A stretch of 64,000 nucleotides of DNA from an uncultured Acidobacteriaceae bacterium (lineage in GTDB: Bacteria > Acidobacteriota > Terriglobia > Terriglobales > Acidobacteriaceae). This document shows, piece by piece, positions 17,637 through 25,278 of this stretch. A program made the translations under genes and the position numbers. The DNA lies in contig CALFMO010000062.1 of assembly GCA_937879855.1 (NCBI GenBank), positions 62,001 to 126,000 of the forward strand. The letters are read 5' to 3'. The notes beneath the pieces are model-generated. The model was not told the origin of the DNA and searched no databases. It saw only the letters and a list, made by a program, of their open reading frames with translations. The stretch's first letter is position 1. Each line of letters starts with the position of its first letter.

Positions 17637-18932
17637 ATGTCTCACTACGAACTGCGGTGCCGGGAATGCGGACGGACATGGGGAAACCAGCCCCGATCGA
17701 TCTGCGACGACTGTTTCTCTCCTCTGGAAATTGCCTACGACTATGACGCCCTGCGCGGGTCTATTAGCCGCGAGAGCATTTCCCAGAGGCCGCCGAACAT
17801 GTGGCGCTACTCCGAGCTTTTGCCCCTCCCCCAGGGCTATGAACCGCGGCTGCCGGTCGGGTTCACTCCGCTGTTTCAGGCTCCACGTCTTGCTGAGCAG
17901 TTAAGTGGAACGACCGCCGCCGCGAAAAATCTCTACATTAAGAACGACGCAGTCTGCCTGCCGACGTTGAGCTTCAAAGACCGCGTCGTGGCAGTCGCTC
18001 TGTCGCAGGCGAAGGCGTTCGGGTTCGACACCGTATCATGCTCTTCCACCGGAAATCTGGCCAATGCCGTCGCCGCCCACGCCGCCCGCGAAGGACTCAA
18101 GGCCTGGATCTTTATTCCTTCCGACCTGGAGCCCGCCAAAATTCTGGGCACCAACGTCTTCGGCGCGAAAGTGGTGCGCATCGCCGGCAACTACGATCAG
18201 GTCAACCGCCTCTGTTCGCAGATTGCCGACGAGCATCGCTGGGGCTTCGTCAACGTAAACTTGCGGCCCTACTATGCTGAGGGATCGAAGACCGTGGGAT
18301 TCGAAATCGCCGAGCAGTTGGGCTGGCGCTTGCCCGATAACGTGGTTTGTCCCATGGCGGGGGGCTCGCTGATCGTGAAGATCAAGAAAGCGTTCGATGA
18401 ACTGGTCAAACTGGGACTAGTCGAGGGCAAAGAAGTGAAATTCTTCGGAGCGCAAGCCACCGGCTGCTCTCCGATTTCAACCGCCGTCAAGACCGGCAGC
18501 TCTGAGATCGAACCGCAGAAGCCGTCGACCATCGCCCGCTCGCTCGCCATCGGCAACCCCGCGGACGGACACTATGCAATCAAAGTGATCAAGGGCAGCG
18601 GCGGATGGAGCGAAGATGTCAGCGATCCGCAAGTGATCGATTCGATCAAACTACTGGCGGAAACCGAAGGCGTCTTCACCGAAACCGCCGGGGGCGTAAC
18701 CGTTGGGACGGCCGGCAAACTGTATCGCCAGGACCGCATCCTGCCGGAAGAAACCACTGTGTTGTGTATCACGGGCAACGGCCTGAAGACGACCGATGTG
18801 CTGGCCGGCGTCTACCAGACCGAACGCCCGATCGCTCCGAAGTTGACGGAGTTCGAACAGTATCTGCAGCAGACGCTGAGTCCTTCCGAGGTGCCCGGCC
18901 TGATCGCCGAGGCAGAAACGGTGGAGGCGTAG
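17637..18932 (+). CDS. thrC: Threonine-synthase-like PLP enzyme under SAM control; candidate O-phosphohomoserine sulfhydrylase
   Basis: This 431-residue fold-type II PLP enzyme has an N-terminal zinc ribbon (CREC and CDDC within residues 8-27), the PLP lysine in LSFKDRV (Lys114), SSTGNLANAVAAHAA (substrate and PLP contacts), and glycine-rich AGGSLIVKIKKAF. By homology it is threonine synthase, turning O-phosphohomoserine into threonine. However, it sits behind a SAM-I riboswitch and 2 bases before a ThiS/MoaD-like carrier, a context that points to homocysteine formation from the same substrate with sulfur from the carrier. I recall that such a pair was described in Streptomyces as MetM/MetO. 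The gene symbol gives the homology only; the reaction is an inference. Confidence 0.85.
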   Translation: MSHYELRCRECGRTWGNQPRSICDDCFSPLEIAYDYDALRGSISRESISQRPPNMWRYSELLPLPQGYEPRLPVGFTPLFQAPRLAEQLSGTTAAAKNLYIKNDAVCLPTLSFKDRVVAVALSQAKAFGFDTVSCSSTGNLANAVAAHAAREGLKAWIFIPSDLEPAKILGTNVFGAKVVRIAGNYDQVNRLCSQIADEHRWGFVNVNLRPYYAEGSKTVGFEIAEQLGWRLPDNVVCPMAGGSLIVKIKKAFDELVKLGLVEGKEVKFFGAQATGCSPISTAVKTGSSEIEPQKPSTIARSLAIGNPADGHYAIKVIKGSGGWSEDVSDPQVIDSIKLLAETEGVFTETAGGVTVGTAGKLYRQDRILPEETTVLCITGNGLKTTDVLAGVYQTERPIAPKLTEFEQYLQQTLSPSEVPGLIAEAETVEA

Positions 18933-18934
18933 AC

Positions 18935-19216
18935 ATGGCGATCACCGTACAAATTCCGACCGCGCTTCGCCGCCACACTTCAGGCGTAGGTTCGATCACC
19001 TGCGCCGCATCGAATCTTGGAGAATTGTTCTCGGTGCTCGACGAGAAATTTCCCGAACTGAAGCCGCACCTGCGCGATGACAAGGGACAAGTGCGACGCT
19101 TTCTCAACATCTACGTGAATGAGGAAGACATTCGCTTCCTCGGCGGACAGATGTATGCCTTCCAGGAAGGCGATGAAGTCTTGCTCGTGCCATCGATCGC
19201 GGGCGGCTCGATGTAG
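18935..19216 (+). CDS. ThiS/MoaD-like sulfur carrier protein with GG-Ser-Met tail
   Basis: This 93-residue beta-grasp protein starts MAITVQIPTALRRHTSG and has the MoaD-like ELFSVLDEKFPELKPHL, FLNIYVNEEDIRFLGG and EGDEVLLVPSIAGG segments. Carriers of this kind receive a thiocarboxylate on a terminal Gly-Gly and hand over sulfur. Here two residues, Ser-Met, follow the Gly-Gly, so a peptidase would have to expose it, as JAMM-type enzymes do for some relatives. No such peptidase and no ThiF/MoeB-like activating enzyme is in this window. It is translationally linked to the upstream PLP enzyme and shares its SAM riboswitch. A role in molybdopterin synthesis is less likely because no moa gene is near. 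Confidence 0.85.
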   Translation: MAITVQIPTALRRHTSGVGSITCAASNLGELFSVLDEKFPELKPHLRDDKGQVRRFLNIYVNEEDIRFLGGQMYAFQEGDEVLLVPSIAGGSM

Positions 19217-19385
19217 AACCGGATCCAGAGCAACAGAACATCAATCATTTCCAGGCTGCCAACTCGGTGGCCTTTTTATTTGCGTTTGTTCCGACGCCAC
19301 AACTCTCATCGATCAATTTTTCGCAAAGTTCAAAAACATCGCAACAGTGAACGCCTCAACAGCCAAGCGGCTCGGAAGAAAGTGT

Positions 19386-19433
19386 TTGTGCATAGCCGAC
19401 TTCGAGGATATAATCTAACTAACTGGTTAATTA
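19386..19433 (+). promoter_or_regulatory. Promoter with operator-like palindrome, near-leaderless start
   Basis: TTGTGC (19386-19391), a 17-base spacer and a perfect TATAAT (19409-19414) lie just before the TetR gene. An imperfect palindrome, AACTAACT-GGTTAATT (19417-19432), covers the expected RNA start. The start codon at 19434 is only about 13 bases from that start and has no ribosome site, so the mRNA is probably leaderless or nearly so. The palindrome is a good candidate for autoregulation by the TetR product. Confidence 0.65.
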
Positions 19434-20147
19434 ATGGCAAAGCTCTTCAACCACCGTGCCGCTCTTACCCGCCGCATGGGCTCCCGCGGCCAACCCGTCG
19501 AGAGCCGTGCCGCCATTCTGCACGCTGCGGCGAAGGAATTCGCCGAACACGGGATTGCCGGCGCCCGCACCGACGCCATCGCTCGCGAAGCAGGAGTTAA
19601 TAAAGCGCTCCTGTATTACTACTTTCAGGACAAGGAAACTCTTTATGGCGCCGTGCTCGATGATGCGTTTTCAGGGCTGAAGAATACGGTTTTCCATGCG
19701 CTTGACGGCAACTTGCCGCCGCGGGAAAAGATGCTGGCCTATGCGGGTGCCTATTTCGATTTCATTGCTTCGAACCAGATCTACCCGCGGCTAATGCAGC
19801 GCGAGATGATGCGGGCCCGCGAGGGCCAGTCGCCGCACATCGACAAAGTGATCAAGAGCTACATTCAGCCGATTTTCCATCGCGTAGGCGATCTCATGCG
19901 CAAGGGAATTGCTGACGGCGAATTCCGTGCCGTGAATCCAGCCCACTTTGTGCCGTCCATGGTCGCCATGATCGTTTTTTATTTCAGCAGCGCCCCCATG
20001 ATGCAGAAGATTGTGGGATTTAACCCGCTGACGGCGGAGCGGATCGCCGAGCGGCGGGCCGCGGTGCTGGATTTCATCTCCGCCGCGTTGTTCCGCCCGG
20101 AACGGAATGCTATGTCACGCAAGGAGCACGCTCATGAGCGCGCGTAA
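19434..20147 (+). CDS. TetR/AcrR-family regulator of the ABC export operon (CecR-like)
   Basis: This 237-residue repressor has the TetR DNA-binding helix-turn-helix at about 22-68 (RAAILHAAAKEFAEHGIAGA, then TDAIAREAGVNKALLYYYFQ) and a variable helical ligand domain. Its layout with the three genes that follow matches the E. coli cecR-ybhG-ybhF-ybhS order, in which CecR controls an exporter affecting antibiotic sensitivity. The ATG at 19434 sits directly behind the operator palindrome; ATG 19476 is an alternative without better support. Its end overlaps the start of the adaptor gene by 14 bases, so all four genes should be one operon. Confidence 0.88.
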   Translation: MAKLFNHRAALTRRMGSRGQPVESRAAILHAAAKEFAEHGIAGARTDAIAREAGVNKALLYYYFQDKETLYGAVLDDAFSGLKNTVFHALDGNLPPREKMLAYAGAYFDFIASNQIYPRLMQREMMRAREGQSPHIDKVIKSYIQPIFHRVGDLMRKGIADGEFRAVNPAHFVPSMVAMIVFYFSSAPMMQKIVGFNPLTAERIAERRAAVLDFISAALFRPERNAMSRKEHAHERA

Positions 20148-21231
20148 CCGTTTTTTTATCCTTCTCGGAATCATCTTCGTGATTGCTGCGACCTACTATT
20201 TTCTCTCCACCGATCACTCACGCGACCTGGTGCTGATCGGGACCGTCGATGCCAACCAGGTCATCGTGAGCGCGCAAGTAGGAGGCCGCATTCAAAAGTT
20301 GCTGGTCGATGAAGGCACGCCGGTGAAGGCAGGAGATTTGATCGCTGTCCTCGACCCATCGGAATTGCAGGCGCAAGAGGCGGCGGCGACCGCGACGATC
20401 GACAGTCTGCAGCATAAAGTCGCTGAAATGCGGGATACGGAACAATCGACTTCGGGTTCCACTACCAGCGACGTAGCGAATGCGCAAGCGAAGCTGGCCA
20501 CCGCCAAGGCGCAGTTGATGCAGGCAAAAGCCGCGCTTGATCGCACCGAAAGCGACAGTCGTCGCGCCATCGAATTGGCGAAGGCGGGAATTGCCTCGGA
20601 CCAGGAGCGCGTACAGGCCGAGACCAATTTGCAGGCTGCGCAGGCGACGGTGCAGGCGCAACAGGAACTGGTTCGGGCTGCGCAAGCCGACCTGAACGCC
20701 GCGGAGGCACGCACTCATCAGGCGAATGCCGCGAAGAGCACCGTGGCCTCTACGCAGGCGGACCTGAAGAATGCAATGGCAATGAAGAATCAGGCCGCAG
20801 TGCGGTTGGGTTATACCAACGTCTACGCGCCGGTGAGCGGGACGGTTTCGGTGCGGGCGGCGCGGCAGGGAGAAGTGGTGAATATTGGCGCTCCGATCGT
20901 CACCATCGTCGATCTGAACGATACCTGGGCGCGAGTCGCGATTCCGGAAACGTATGCCGATCACATTGGCTATGGTGATGTGCTGCGCGTACGCCTGCCC
21001 GGCGGAACAGTTTTGAGCGGCAAAGTGTTCTTTAAGGGCGTGGAAGGAGACTTCGCCACCCAACGCGATGTAAGCCGCCGCAAGCGCGATATCAAAACTA
21101 TCGTGTTGAAGGTGCGCATGGATAATCCCAAGGGCGCGTTTGTGCCGGGCATGACCGCCGAAGTGCTGGTCTCACCGGAGCAACTCAAGGGCGGCAGTAC
21201 GCAGAACGCTGCGAAGGCGGAACAACGATGA
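20134..21231 (+). CDS. HlyD-family membrane fusion protein of an ABC exporter (YbhG-like)
   Basis: The 365-residue protein has one N-terminal membrane segment (FFILLGIIFVIAATYYFL), a biotinyl-lipoyl-like part (VIVSAQVGGRIQKLLVDEGT), a long alanine-rich coiled coil (about 90-220) and a beta-barrel part with YTNVYAPVSGTVSVRAARQG. It bridges the inner-membrane ABC transporter to the outer membrane. The start at 20134 is set by AAGGAG; the frame is open from 20107. It overlaps the TetR gene upstream and overlaps the ATPase gene downstream by ATGA, showing tight translational coupling. Confidence 0.9.
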   Translation: MSARNRFFILLGIIFVIAATYYFLSTDHSRDLVLIGTVDANQVIVSAQVGGRIQKLLVDEGTPVKAGDLIAVLDPSELQAQEAAATATIDSLQHKVAEMRDTEQSTSGSTTSDVANAQAKLATAKAQLMQAKAALDRTESDSRRAIELAKAGIASDQERVQAETNLQAAQATVQAQQELVRAAQADLNAAEARTHQANAAKSTVASTQADLKNAMAMKNQAAVRLGYTNVYAPVSGTVSVRAARQGEVVNIGAPIVTIVDLNDTWARVAIPETYADHIGYGDVLRVRLPGGTVLSGKVFFKGVEGDFATQRDVSRRKRDIKTIVLKVRMDNPKGAFVPGMTAEVLVSPEQLKGGSTQNAAKAEQR

Positions 21232-22316
21232 CGGCCGAAGTGAATCCAAACGCGCGCGAAGCAGCGGTCCCGCCTACGAATGGCTTGGGCCTGGAGAAGC
21301 CGGTCTATGATCCCTCGGCCCCCTCAGCCATCGAAGTTCAGCACATTGTCAAGAAGTACGGAGACTTTACCGCTGTCGACGACGTTTCATTCGGCGTGAC
21401 GGAAGGAGAAATCTTCGGTCTGCTCGGCCCTAATGGAGCAGGGAAGTCGACTCTCATCCGCATGATGACTACGCTGATTCCGATTACCTCGGGTCGCGCG
21501 CTCATCGCCGGACACGACGTTGCCAAGGAGCCAAACGCGGCGCGCCGCATGATTGGCGTGATTCCGCAGGCGCTGACCAGCGATCTCGACCTGACCGTCG
21601 CAGAGAATATGAATATTTATGCCAAGCTCTACGACGTGCCAGCAAAGGAGCGGCAGAAGTCGATCGACGAGCTGCTGGAGTTGGTGGACCTTACGAAATG
21701 GCGCGACGCGCAGACCAAAACGCTTTCCGGCGGCATGCGGCGGCGGCTCGAGATTGCCCGCGGCCTGGTGCACCATCCTCGAATCTTTTTTCTGGACGAG
21801 CCGACGACCGGACTGGACCCGGTTTCCCGCGTCGCTGTGTGGGAGATGCTGGGAAATATCAAAGAACACCGGCGGCTGACGATTCTGATCACCACCCACT
21901 ACATGGACGAGGCTGACCGCTTGTGCGATCGCATCGCCATCGTCGATCACGGAAAACTGGTGGCGCTCGATGCGCCCATGGCTTTGAAAGCGAGCGTGCC
22001 GGGATCGAATGTGATCGAGGTGCAGTTCGAGAATCCCCCGGCCGACTGGGAGCAGCGCCTGCGTGGGCTCGACGAAGTCACTTCCGTGCAGCATGAAGGC
22101 GCGGGCATGTACCGCGTGCTTACCGGGAACGGATCGCGCACCACGACGGAATTAGTCGAGATGGCGGTAAAGAGCAAAGTGCCGGTGAAGTCGCTCTCGG
22201 TGCAGAACACGACGCTGGACGACGTATTCGTGCATTACACGGGAAGGCAGTTGCGCGACGAACTGCAGAAGGCCTATGCCTTCGTGATGCCGCAGCGTCC
22301 GGGGCTGCAGCCATGA
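21228..22316 (+). CDS. ABC transporter ATP-binding protein (DrrA/YbhF type)
   Basis: The 362-residue ATPase has a Walker A GPNGAGKST (about 65-73), the signature LSGGMRRRLEIARGL (about 166-180), a Walker B FFLDEPTTGLDP and the switch histidine in ITTHYMDEADRL. A C-terminal region of about 110 residues after the ATPase core is typical of drug or antibiotic exporter ATPases (DrrA group). The first 35 residues are a proline-rich extension. It starts by ATGA overlap with the adaptor gene and is followed, after a 95-base dispersed repeat, by the permease. Confidence 0.93.
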   Translation: MTAEVNPNAREAAVPPTNGLGLEKPVYDPSAPSAIEVQHIVKKYGDFTAVDDVSFGVTEGEIFGLLGPNGAGKSTLIRMMTTLIPITSGRALIAGHDVAKEPNAARRMIGVIPQALTSDLDLTVAENMNIYAKLYDVPAKERQKSIDELLELVDLTKWRDAQTKTLSGGMRRRLEIARGLVHHPRIFFLDEPTTGLDPVSRVAVWEMLGNIKEHRRLTILITTHYMDEADRLCDRIAIVDHGKLVALDAPMALKASVPGSNVIEVQFENPPADWEQRLRGLDEVTSVQHEGAGMYRVLTGNGSRTTTELVEMAVKSKVPVKSLSVQNTTLDDVFVHYTGRQLRDELQKAYAFVMPQRPGLQP

Positions 22317-22325
22317 CGAAGTTGG

Positions 22326-22420
22326 TAACGCCGGCATCCTGCCGGCTGTCGCGGGGGCGTCCCGCCCGCGCAGTGGCGGCGAGACGCCACCACGGCAGCC
22401 GCCGAGACGGCGCCGCTACG
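22326..22420. repeat. Dispersed GC-rich inverted repeat, family G, copy 2
   Basis: The element begins GTAACGCCGGCATCCTGCCG and ends GCCGAGACGGCGCCGCTAC, like the copy at 41-168. It sits inside the exporter operon, between the ATPase and permease genes, and its last bases run into GGAG, which serves as the ribosome site of the permease at 22429. The element could affect the relative expression of ATPase and permease. Confidence 0.8.
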
Positions 22421-22428
22421 GAGATCTT

Positions 22429-23541
22429 ATGAATCGGATGATGGCGATTGTCGAACGTGAAATGCGGAAATTTTTCCGCTCGCCGGCGCTGATGCTGGCG
22501 TCGATGATTTTTCCGCTGGTGCAGTTGATCATTCTGGGCAACGCCTTTGGAGGAAAAATTCATGATGCCCGGGTCGCCATCGTCGATCAGGACGGCGGCC
22601 CGCAAGCCCTGCGCGTGCGCGAAGCCTTCGACTCCGTCCGCTCCAACATTCGCACCTTCGTTCCCATCTATTACAACAGCGACAAACAAGCGATGGAGGA
22701 TGTACGCAACGGCAAACTGGAAGGCGCGGTCATTATTCCGCCGCAGTTTTCGCGGCGCGTCTACGAAGAAAACCATCCGCGCATTGCGCTGGTGGTCGAC
22801 AACAGCGATAACTTTATGAGCTCGGCGGTCGAAGCGGAATTGTCGGACTTGACCAACGCGCTCAACCAACCGACGGTTTCCCCCCGCATCCTGCAGCAAA
22901 CCGCGCTCGACATTGTCGAACTTTATCCATACATCGAATACATGAAATTCCTGCTGCCGGGTTCGCTGGCGCTGGCCATGTTCGTCTCTGTCATGATTGG
23001 CGGCGGCATGCTTTACATCGATGACAAGGCGCGCGGCGTCCACGAGGGCTACTTGGTTACGCCCATCACAAAACTGGAACTCGTATTGGGATTGAACCTC
23101 GCGGGCGCGATTAAGGCGGTGATGACGGGCGTGATCATCGTGGCCATCGGTTCGATGCTGGCCGGGGTCGGCACAATTTTCAATCCTGTGACGGTCCTCG
23201 GCTTGCTGATCATGATCGTGCTGACCTCGCTGGCCTTCAACACCATGATGTTTCTGCTGATGGTGCGCATCGAAGATCCGCTGGTGCCGCGGGCGATGTT
23301 TGGCATTCTCAACACGCTGCTGTTTTTTCCCAGCGGCTCGGTTTATCCCATCCAGGCGTTCCCTCCGTGGCTCCGCGCGATCGCGAAGGTCGACCCGTTC
23401 ACTTATGCGGTGGACGGTTTCAAATGTCTACTGCTGAAAGAAACCACGCTCTCGGCAGTTTGGGGAGACATGCTCTTTCTCTCCATTTTCGCTGCACTCA
23501 CACTGGGCATCGCGATCCCGTTGTTCAAACGGACACTGTAG
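22429..23541 (+). CDS. ABC-2 type exporter permease (YbhS/YbhR-like)
   Basis: The 370-residue protein has one N-terminal membrane segment (about 20-42), a long extracytoplasmic domain of about 135 residues (DARVAIVDQDGGPQALRVRE and on) and five C-terminal membrane segments with the ABC-2 landmark LLFFPSGSVYPIQAFPPWLR and KVDPFTYAVDGFKCLL. It should form the membrane channel with the ATPase at 21228. E. coli relatives have two permeases, YbhS and YbhR; only one is present here, so a homodimer is likely. The ATG follows GGAG supplied by the end of a dispersed repeat. Confidence 0.92.
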   Translation: MNRMMAIVEREMRKFFRSPALMLASMIFPLVQLIILGNAFGGKIHDARVAIVDQDGGPQALRVREAFDSVRSNIRTFVPIYYNSDKQAMEDVRNGKLEGAVIIPPQFSRRVYEENHPRIALVVDNSDNFMSSAVEAELSDLTNALNQPTVSPRILQQTALDIVELYPYIEYMKFLLPGSLALAMFVSVMIGGGMLYIDDKARGVHEGYLVTPITKLELVLGLNLAGAIKAVMTGVIIVAIGSMLAGVGTIFNPVTVLGLLIMIVLTSLAFNTMMFLLMVRIEDPLVPRAMFGILNTLLFFPSGSVYPIQAFPPWLRAIAKVDPFTYAVDGFKCLLLKETTLSAVWGDMLFLSIFAALTLGIAIPLFKRTL

Positions 23542-23668
23542 CCAATTTAGTAATTTTGTAACTTGGTAATTGAGTAATTTACGAACGGAGAAGCGAGCGT
23601 CCTCCAGACTTGCGCGCGCAGTGTCGTTAATTACCAATTTGCTCAATTCCCCAATTACCAAATTTTTA
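23541..23668. repeat. AT-rich inverted repeat of TAATT units, family B, copy 2
   Basis: The left arm 23544-23582 (AGTAATTTTGTAACTTGGTA and on) and the right arm 23628-23667 (TTAATTACCAATTTGCTCAA and on) are complementary in the same style as 6503-6600. The element starts at the permease stop codon and ends just before the next gene, so it may also act as the operon's 3' hairpin. Confidence 0.75.
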
Positions 23669-23692
23669 GCGCCTCCGTTATGCTAGAGGGGC

Positions 23693-24151
23693 ATGACGCT
23701 GCTGGACGCCCAACAGTACGACCCAGAAAAAGCGCGGAAACTCAGGATGCGAATCATTTCGGTGATTGCGATCCTGGTGATTATTCTCGGCGTTGTTTGG
23801 TTTAATCGCTACCTACTCGACGAACACAAGGTCGGCCATTTTTTCGAGGCGCTACAAAAGCAGGATTACAAGACAGCCTACGGCATCTGGATGCACGATC
23901 CGCAGTGGCAACAGCATCCCGACCAGCATCCCAAATATCCGTTCAACGATTTTTATCGCGACTGGGGCCCTGGGGGTGAGTGGGGACTGATCAAGACCTA
24001 TAAAGTCTATGGCGCGAGCAGTTGCCCCGGCGGCGGCAGCGGCGTGGTGGTGGATGTGATCGTGAACGGGCGCACCGAACATGCGCAGGTGTGGGTGGAG
24101 AAATCGGATCACACGCTAAGTTATCCGCCGTGCGAGTTGATTTTTCGCTAG
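23693..24151 (+). CDS. Membrane-anchored protein of unknown function
   Basis: I do not recognise a named family. The 152-residue product has a cytosolic N-terminus, one membrane helix (about 21-43, VIAILVIILGVVWFNRYLL) and an extracytoplasmic domain with HFFEALQKQDYKTAYGIWMH, a DUF4878-like or nuclear-transport-factor-2-like opening. Two cysteines in SSCPGGG and YPPCELI could form a disulfide. GAGGGG precedes the ATG. It is convergent with fabD, 15 bases from that gene's end. Confidence 0.7.
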   Translation: MTLLDAQQYDPEKARKLRMRIISVIAILVIILGVVWFNRYLLDEHKVGHFFEALQKQDYKTAYGIWMHDPQWQQHPDQHPKYPFNDFYRDWGPGGEWGLIKTYKVYGASSCPGGGSGVVVDVIVNGRTEHAQVWVEKSDHTLSYPPCELIFR

Positions 24152-24166
24152 GCGAGTTGCGCGCAT

Positions 24167-25117
24167 TTATGCGTGGGCTTGGGTCAACGTTCCCAGAGTT
24201 TTCGTTAGGCTCGCGTCATCACTCACATTCAGGCAAGTCTTCGAGCGGTCGATCTGCCGCATCAGGCCGCACAGCACTTTTCCTGGTCCAACTTCGACAA
24301 ATGTCTGCACGCCTTGCGCGATCAGTAGACGAATGCACGGATCCCACTTCACCGACCCGGTGACCTGCCGGAGAAGCGTATCGCGAGCGCGCAGATCGTC
24401 GGTCACCAGATCGGCTTCCACGTTGCAGGCGACCGGGTAGACCGGCTTTTGCATCTTCAAGGCATTGAGATCGTTTTCCAGCCGATCTTGCGCCGGCTTC
24501 ATCAGCGAACAATGAAAGGGGGCGCTGACGGGCAGCAGCTTGGCGCGCTTGGCGCCACGTTCGTCCGCCATTTTGGTGGCGCGCTCCACCGCCGCCGTGT
24601 TGCCCGAGATGACGATCTGTTCTGGTGAATTGATATTGGCGGGATCGCAGACTTCTCCCTGGGCAGCGTCGTGGCACACGGCAGCGACTTTTGCCGGTTC
24701 CATTCCGAGGATGGCGGCCATGGCGCCCACGCCCACAGGAACAGCTTCCTGCATATATTTTCCGCGATTGCGCACCGTGCGTACGGCCTCAACGAAGCTG
24801 AACGTCCCTGCCGCTACGTGCGCCGAATATTCTCCGAGACTGTGACCCGCGACGTAGCTGGGCTTGGGAACTCGCGTCTCCAAAACTCGTAGCGCTGCAA
24901 TGGAGGCGGTCAGAATCGCCGGCTGCGTGATCTCCGTCAAACGGAGCTGCTCTTCGGGCCCTTCGAAGCATACTGTGGAGAGCTTGTAGCCGAGTGCGTC
25001 GTCAGCTTCTTCGAAGGTGCGGCGGGCGACAGGATACCTCTCAACCAAGTCTTTGCCCATTCCGACCGCCTGCGAGCCCTGTCCTGGGAACAACAATGCA
25101 ATCGTGTTTTCAGTCAT
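24167..25117 (-). CDS. fabD: Malonyl-CoA--acyl carrier protein transacylase
   Basis: The 316-residue enzyme moves the malonyl group from CoA to acyl carrier protein at the start of fatty acid synthesis. Landmarks are LLFPGQGSQAVGMGKDL at the N-terminus, the nucleophile GHSLGEYSAHVAAG (Ser about 93), the QEAVPVGVGAMAA loop and VSAPFHCSLM with the catalytic His about 202. It is the last gene of the DUF177-rpmF-plsX-fabD cluster on the minus strand. A 160-base gap with a family F repeat separates it from plsX, so it may have partly separate expression. Confidence 0.95.
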   Translation of the reverse strand: MTENTIALLFPGQGSQAVGMGKDLVERYPVARRTFEEADDALGYKLSTVCFEGPEEQLRLTEITQPAILTASIAALRVLETRVPKPSYVAGHSLGEYSAHVAAGTFSFVEAVRTVRNRGKYMQEAVPVGVGAMAAILGMEPAKVAAVCHDAAQGEVCDPANINSPEQIVISGNTAAVERATKMADERGAKRAKLLPVSAPFHCSLMKPAQDRLENDLNALKMQKPVYPVACNVEADLVTDDLRARDTLLRQVTGSVKWDPCIRLLIAQGVQTFVEVGPGKVLCGLMRQIDRSKTCLNVSDDASLTKTLGTLTQAHA

Positions 25118-25137
25118 GAAGTCGGTGAAAGTACCTT

Positions 25138-25241
25138 GTCATCCTGAGCGCGGTCTTTGCGCGAAGGATCTCTGCAACTCGCGGGAGACTGCACAGCTCT
25201 TCGCTTCGCGAAGGATGACAACACAACACGCTCAGGATGAC
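25138..25241. repeat. Inverted repeat with GTCATCCTGAGCG ends, family F, copy 1
   Basis: The left end GTCATCCTGAGCGCGG and the right end CGCTCAGGATGAC are complementary, with inner arms built from CGAAGGATCTCTGCA and TGCACAGCTCTTCGCTTCG. A cleaner copy is at 32994-33080, and partial copies are near 38776 and 40222. It fills the space between plsX and fabD. Confidence 0.75.
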
Positions 25242-25278
25242 AGCGTCAACCATGACACACCGAGAACAACGGATGAAG

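Noticed and set aside
18935..19216. Small carrier as MoaD of molybdopterin synthesis, because molybdenum enzymes occur in the window
   Set aside because: No moaE, moaA, moaC or other cofactor gene is near, and its direct partner is a SAM-regulated PLP enzyme; the Ser-Met tail is also not typical of MoaD.
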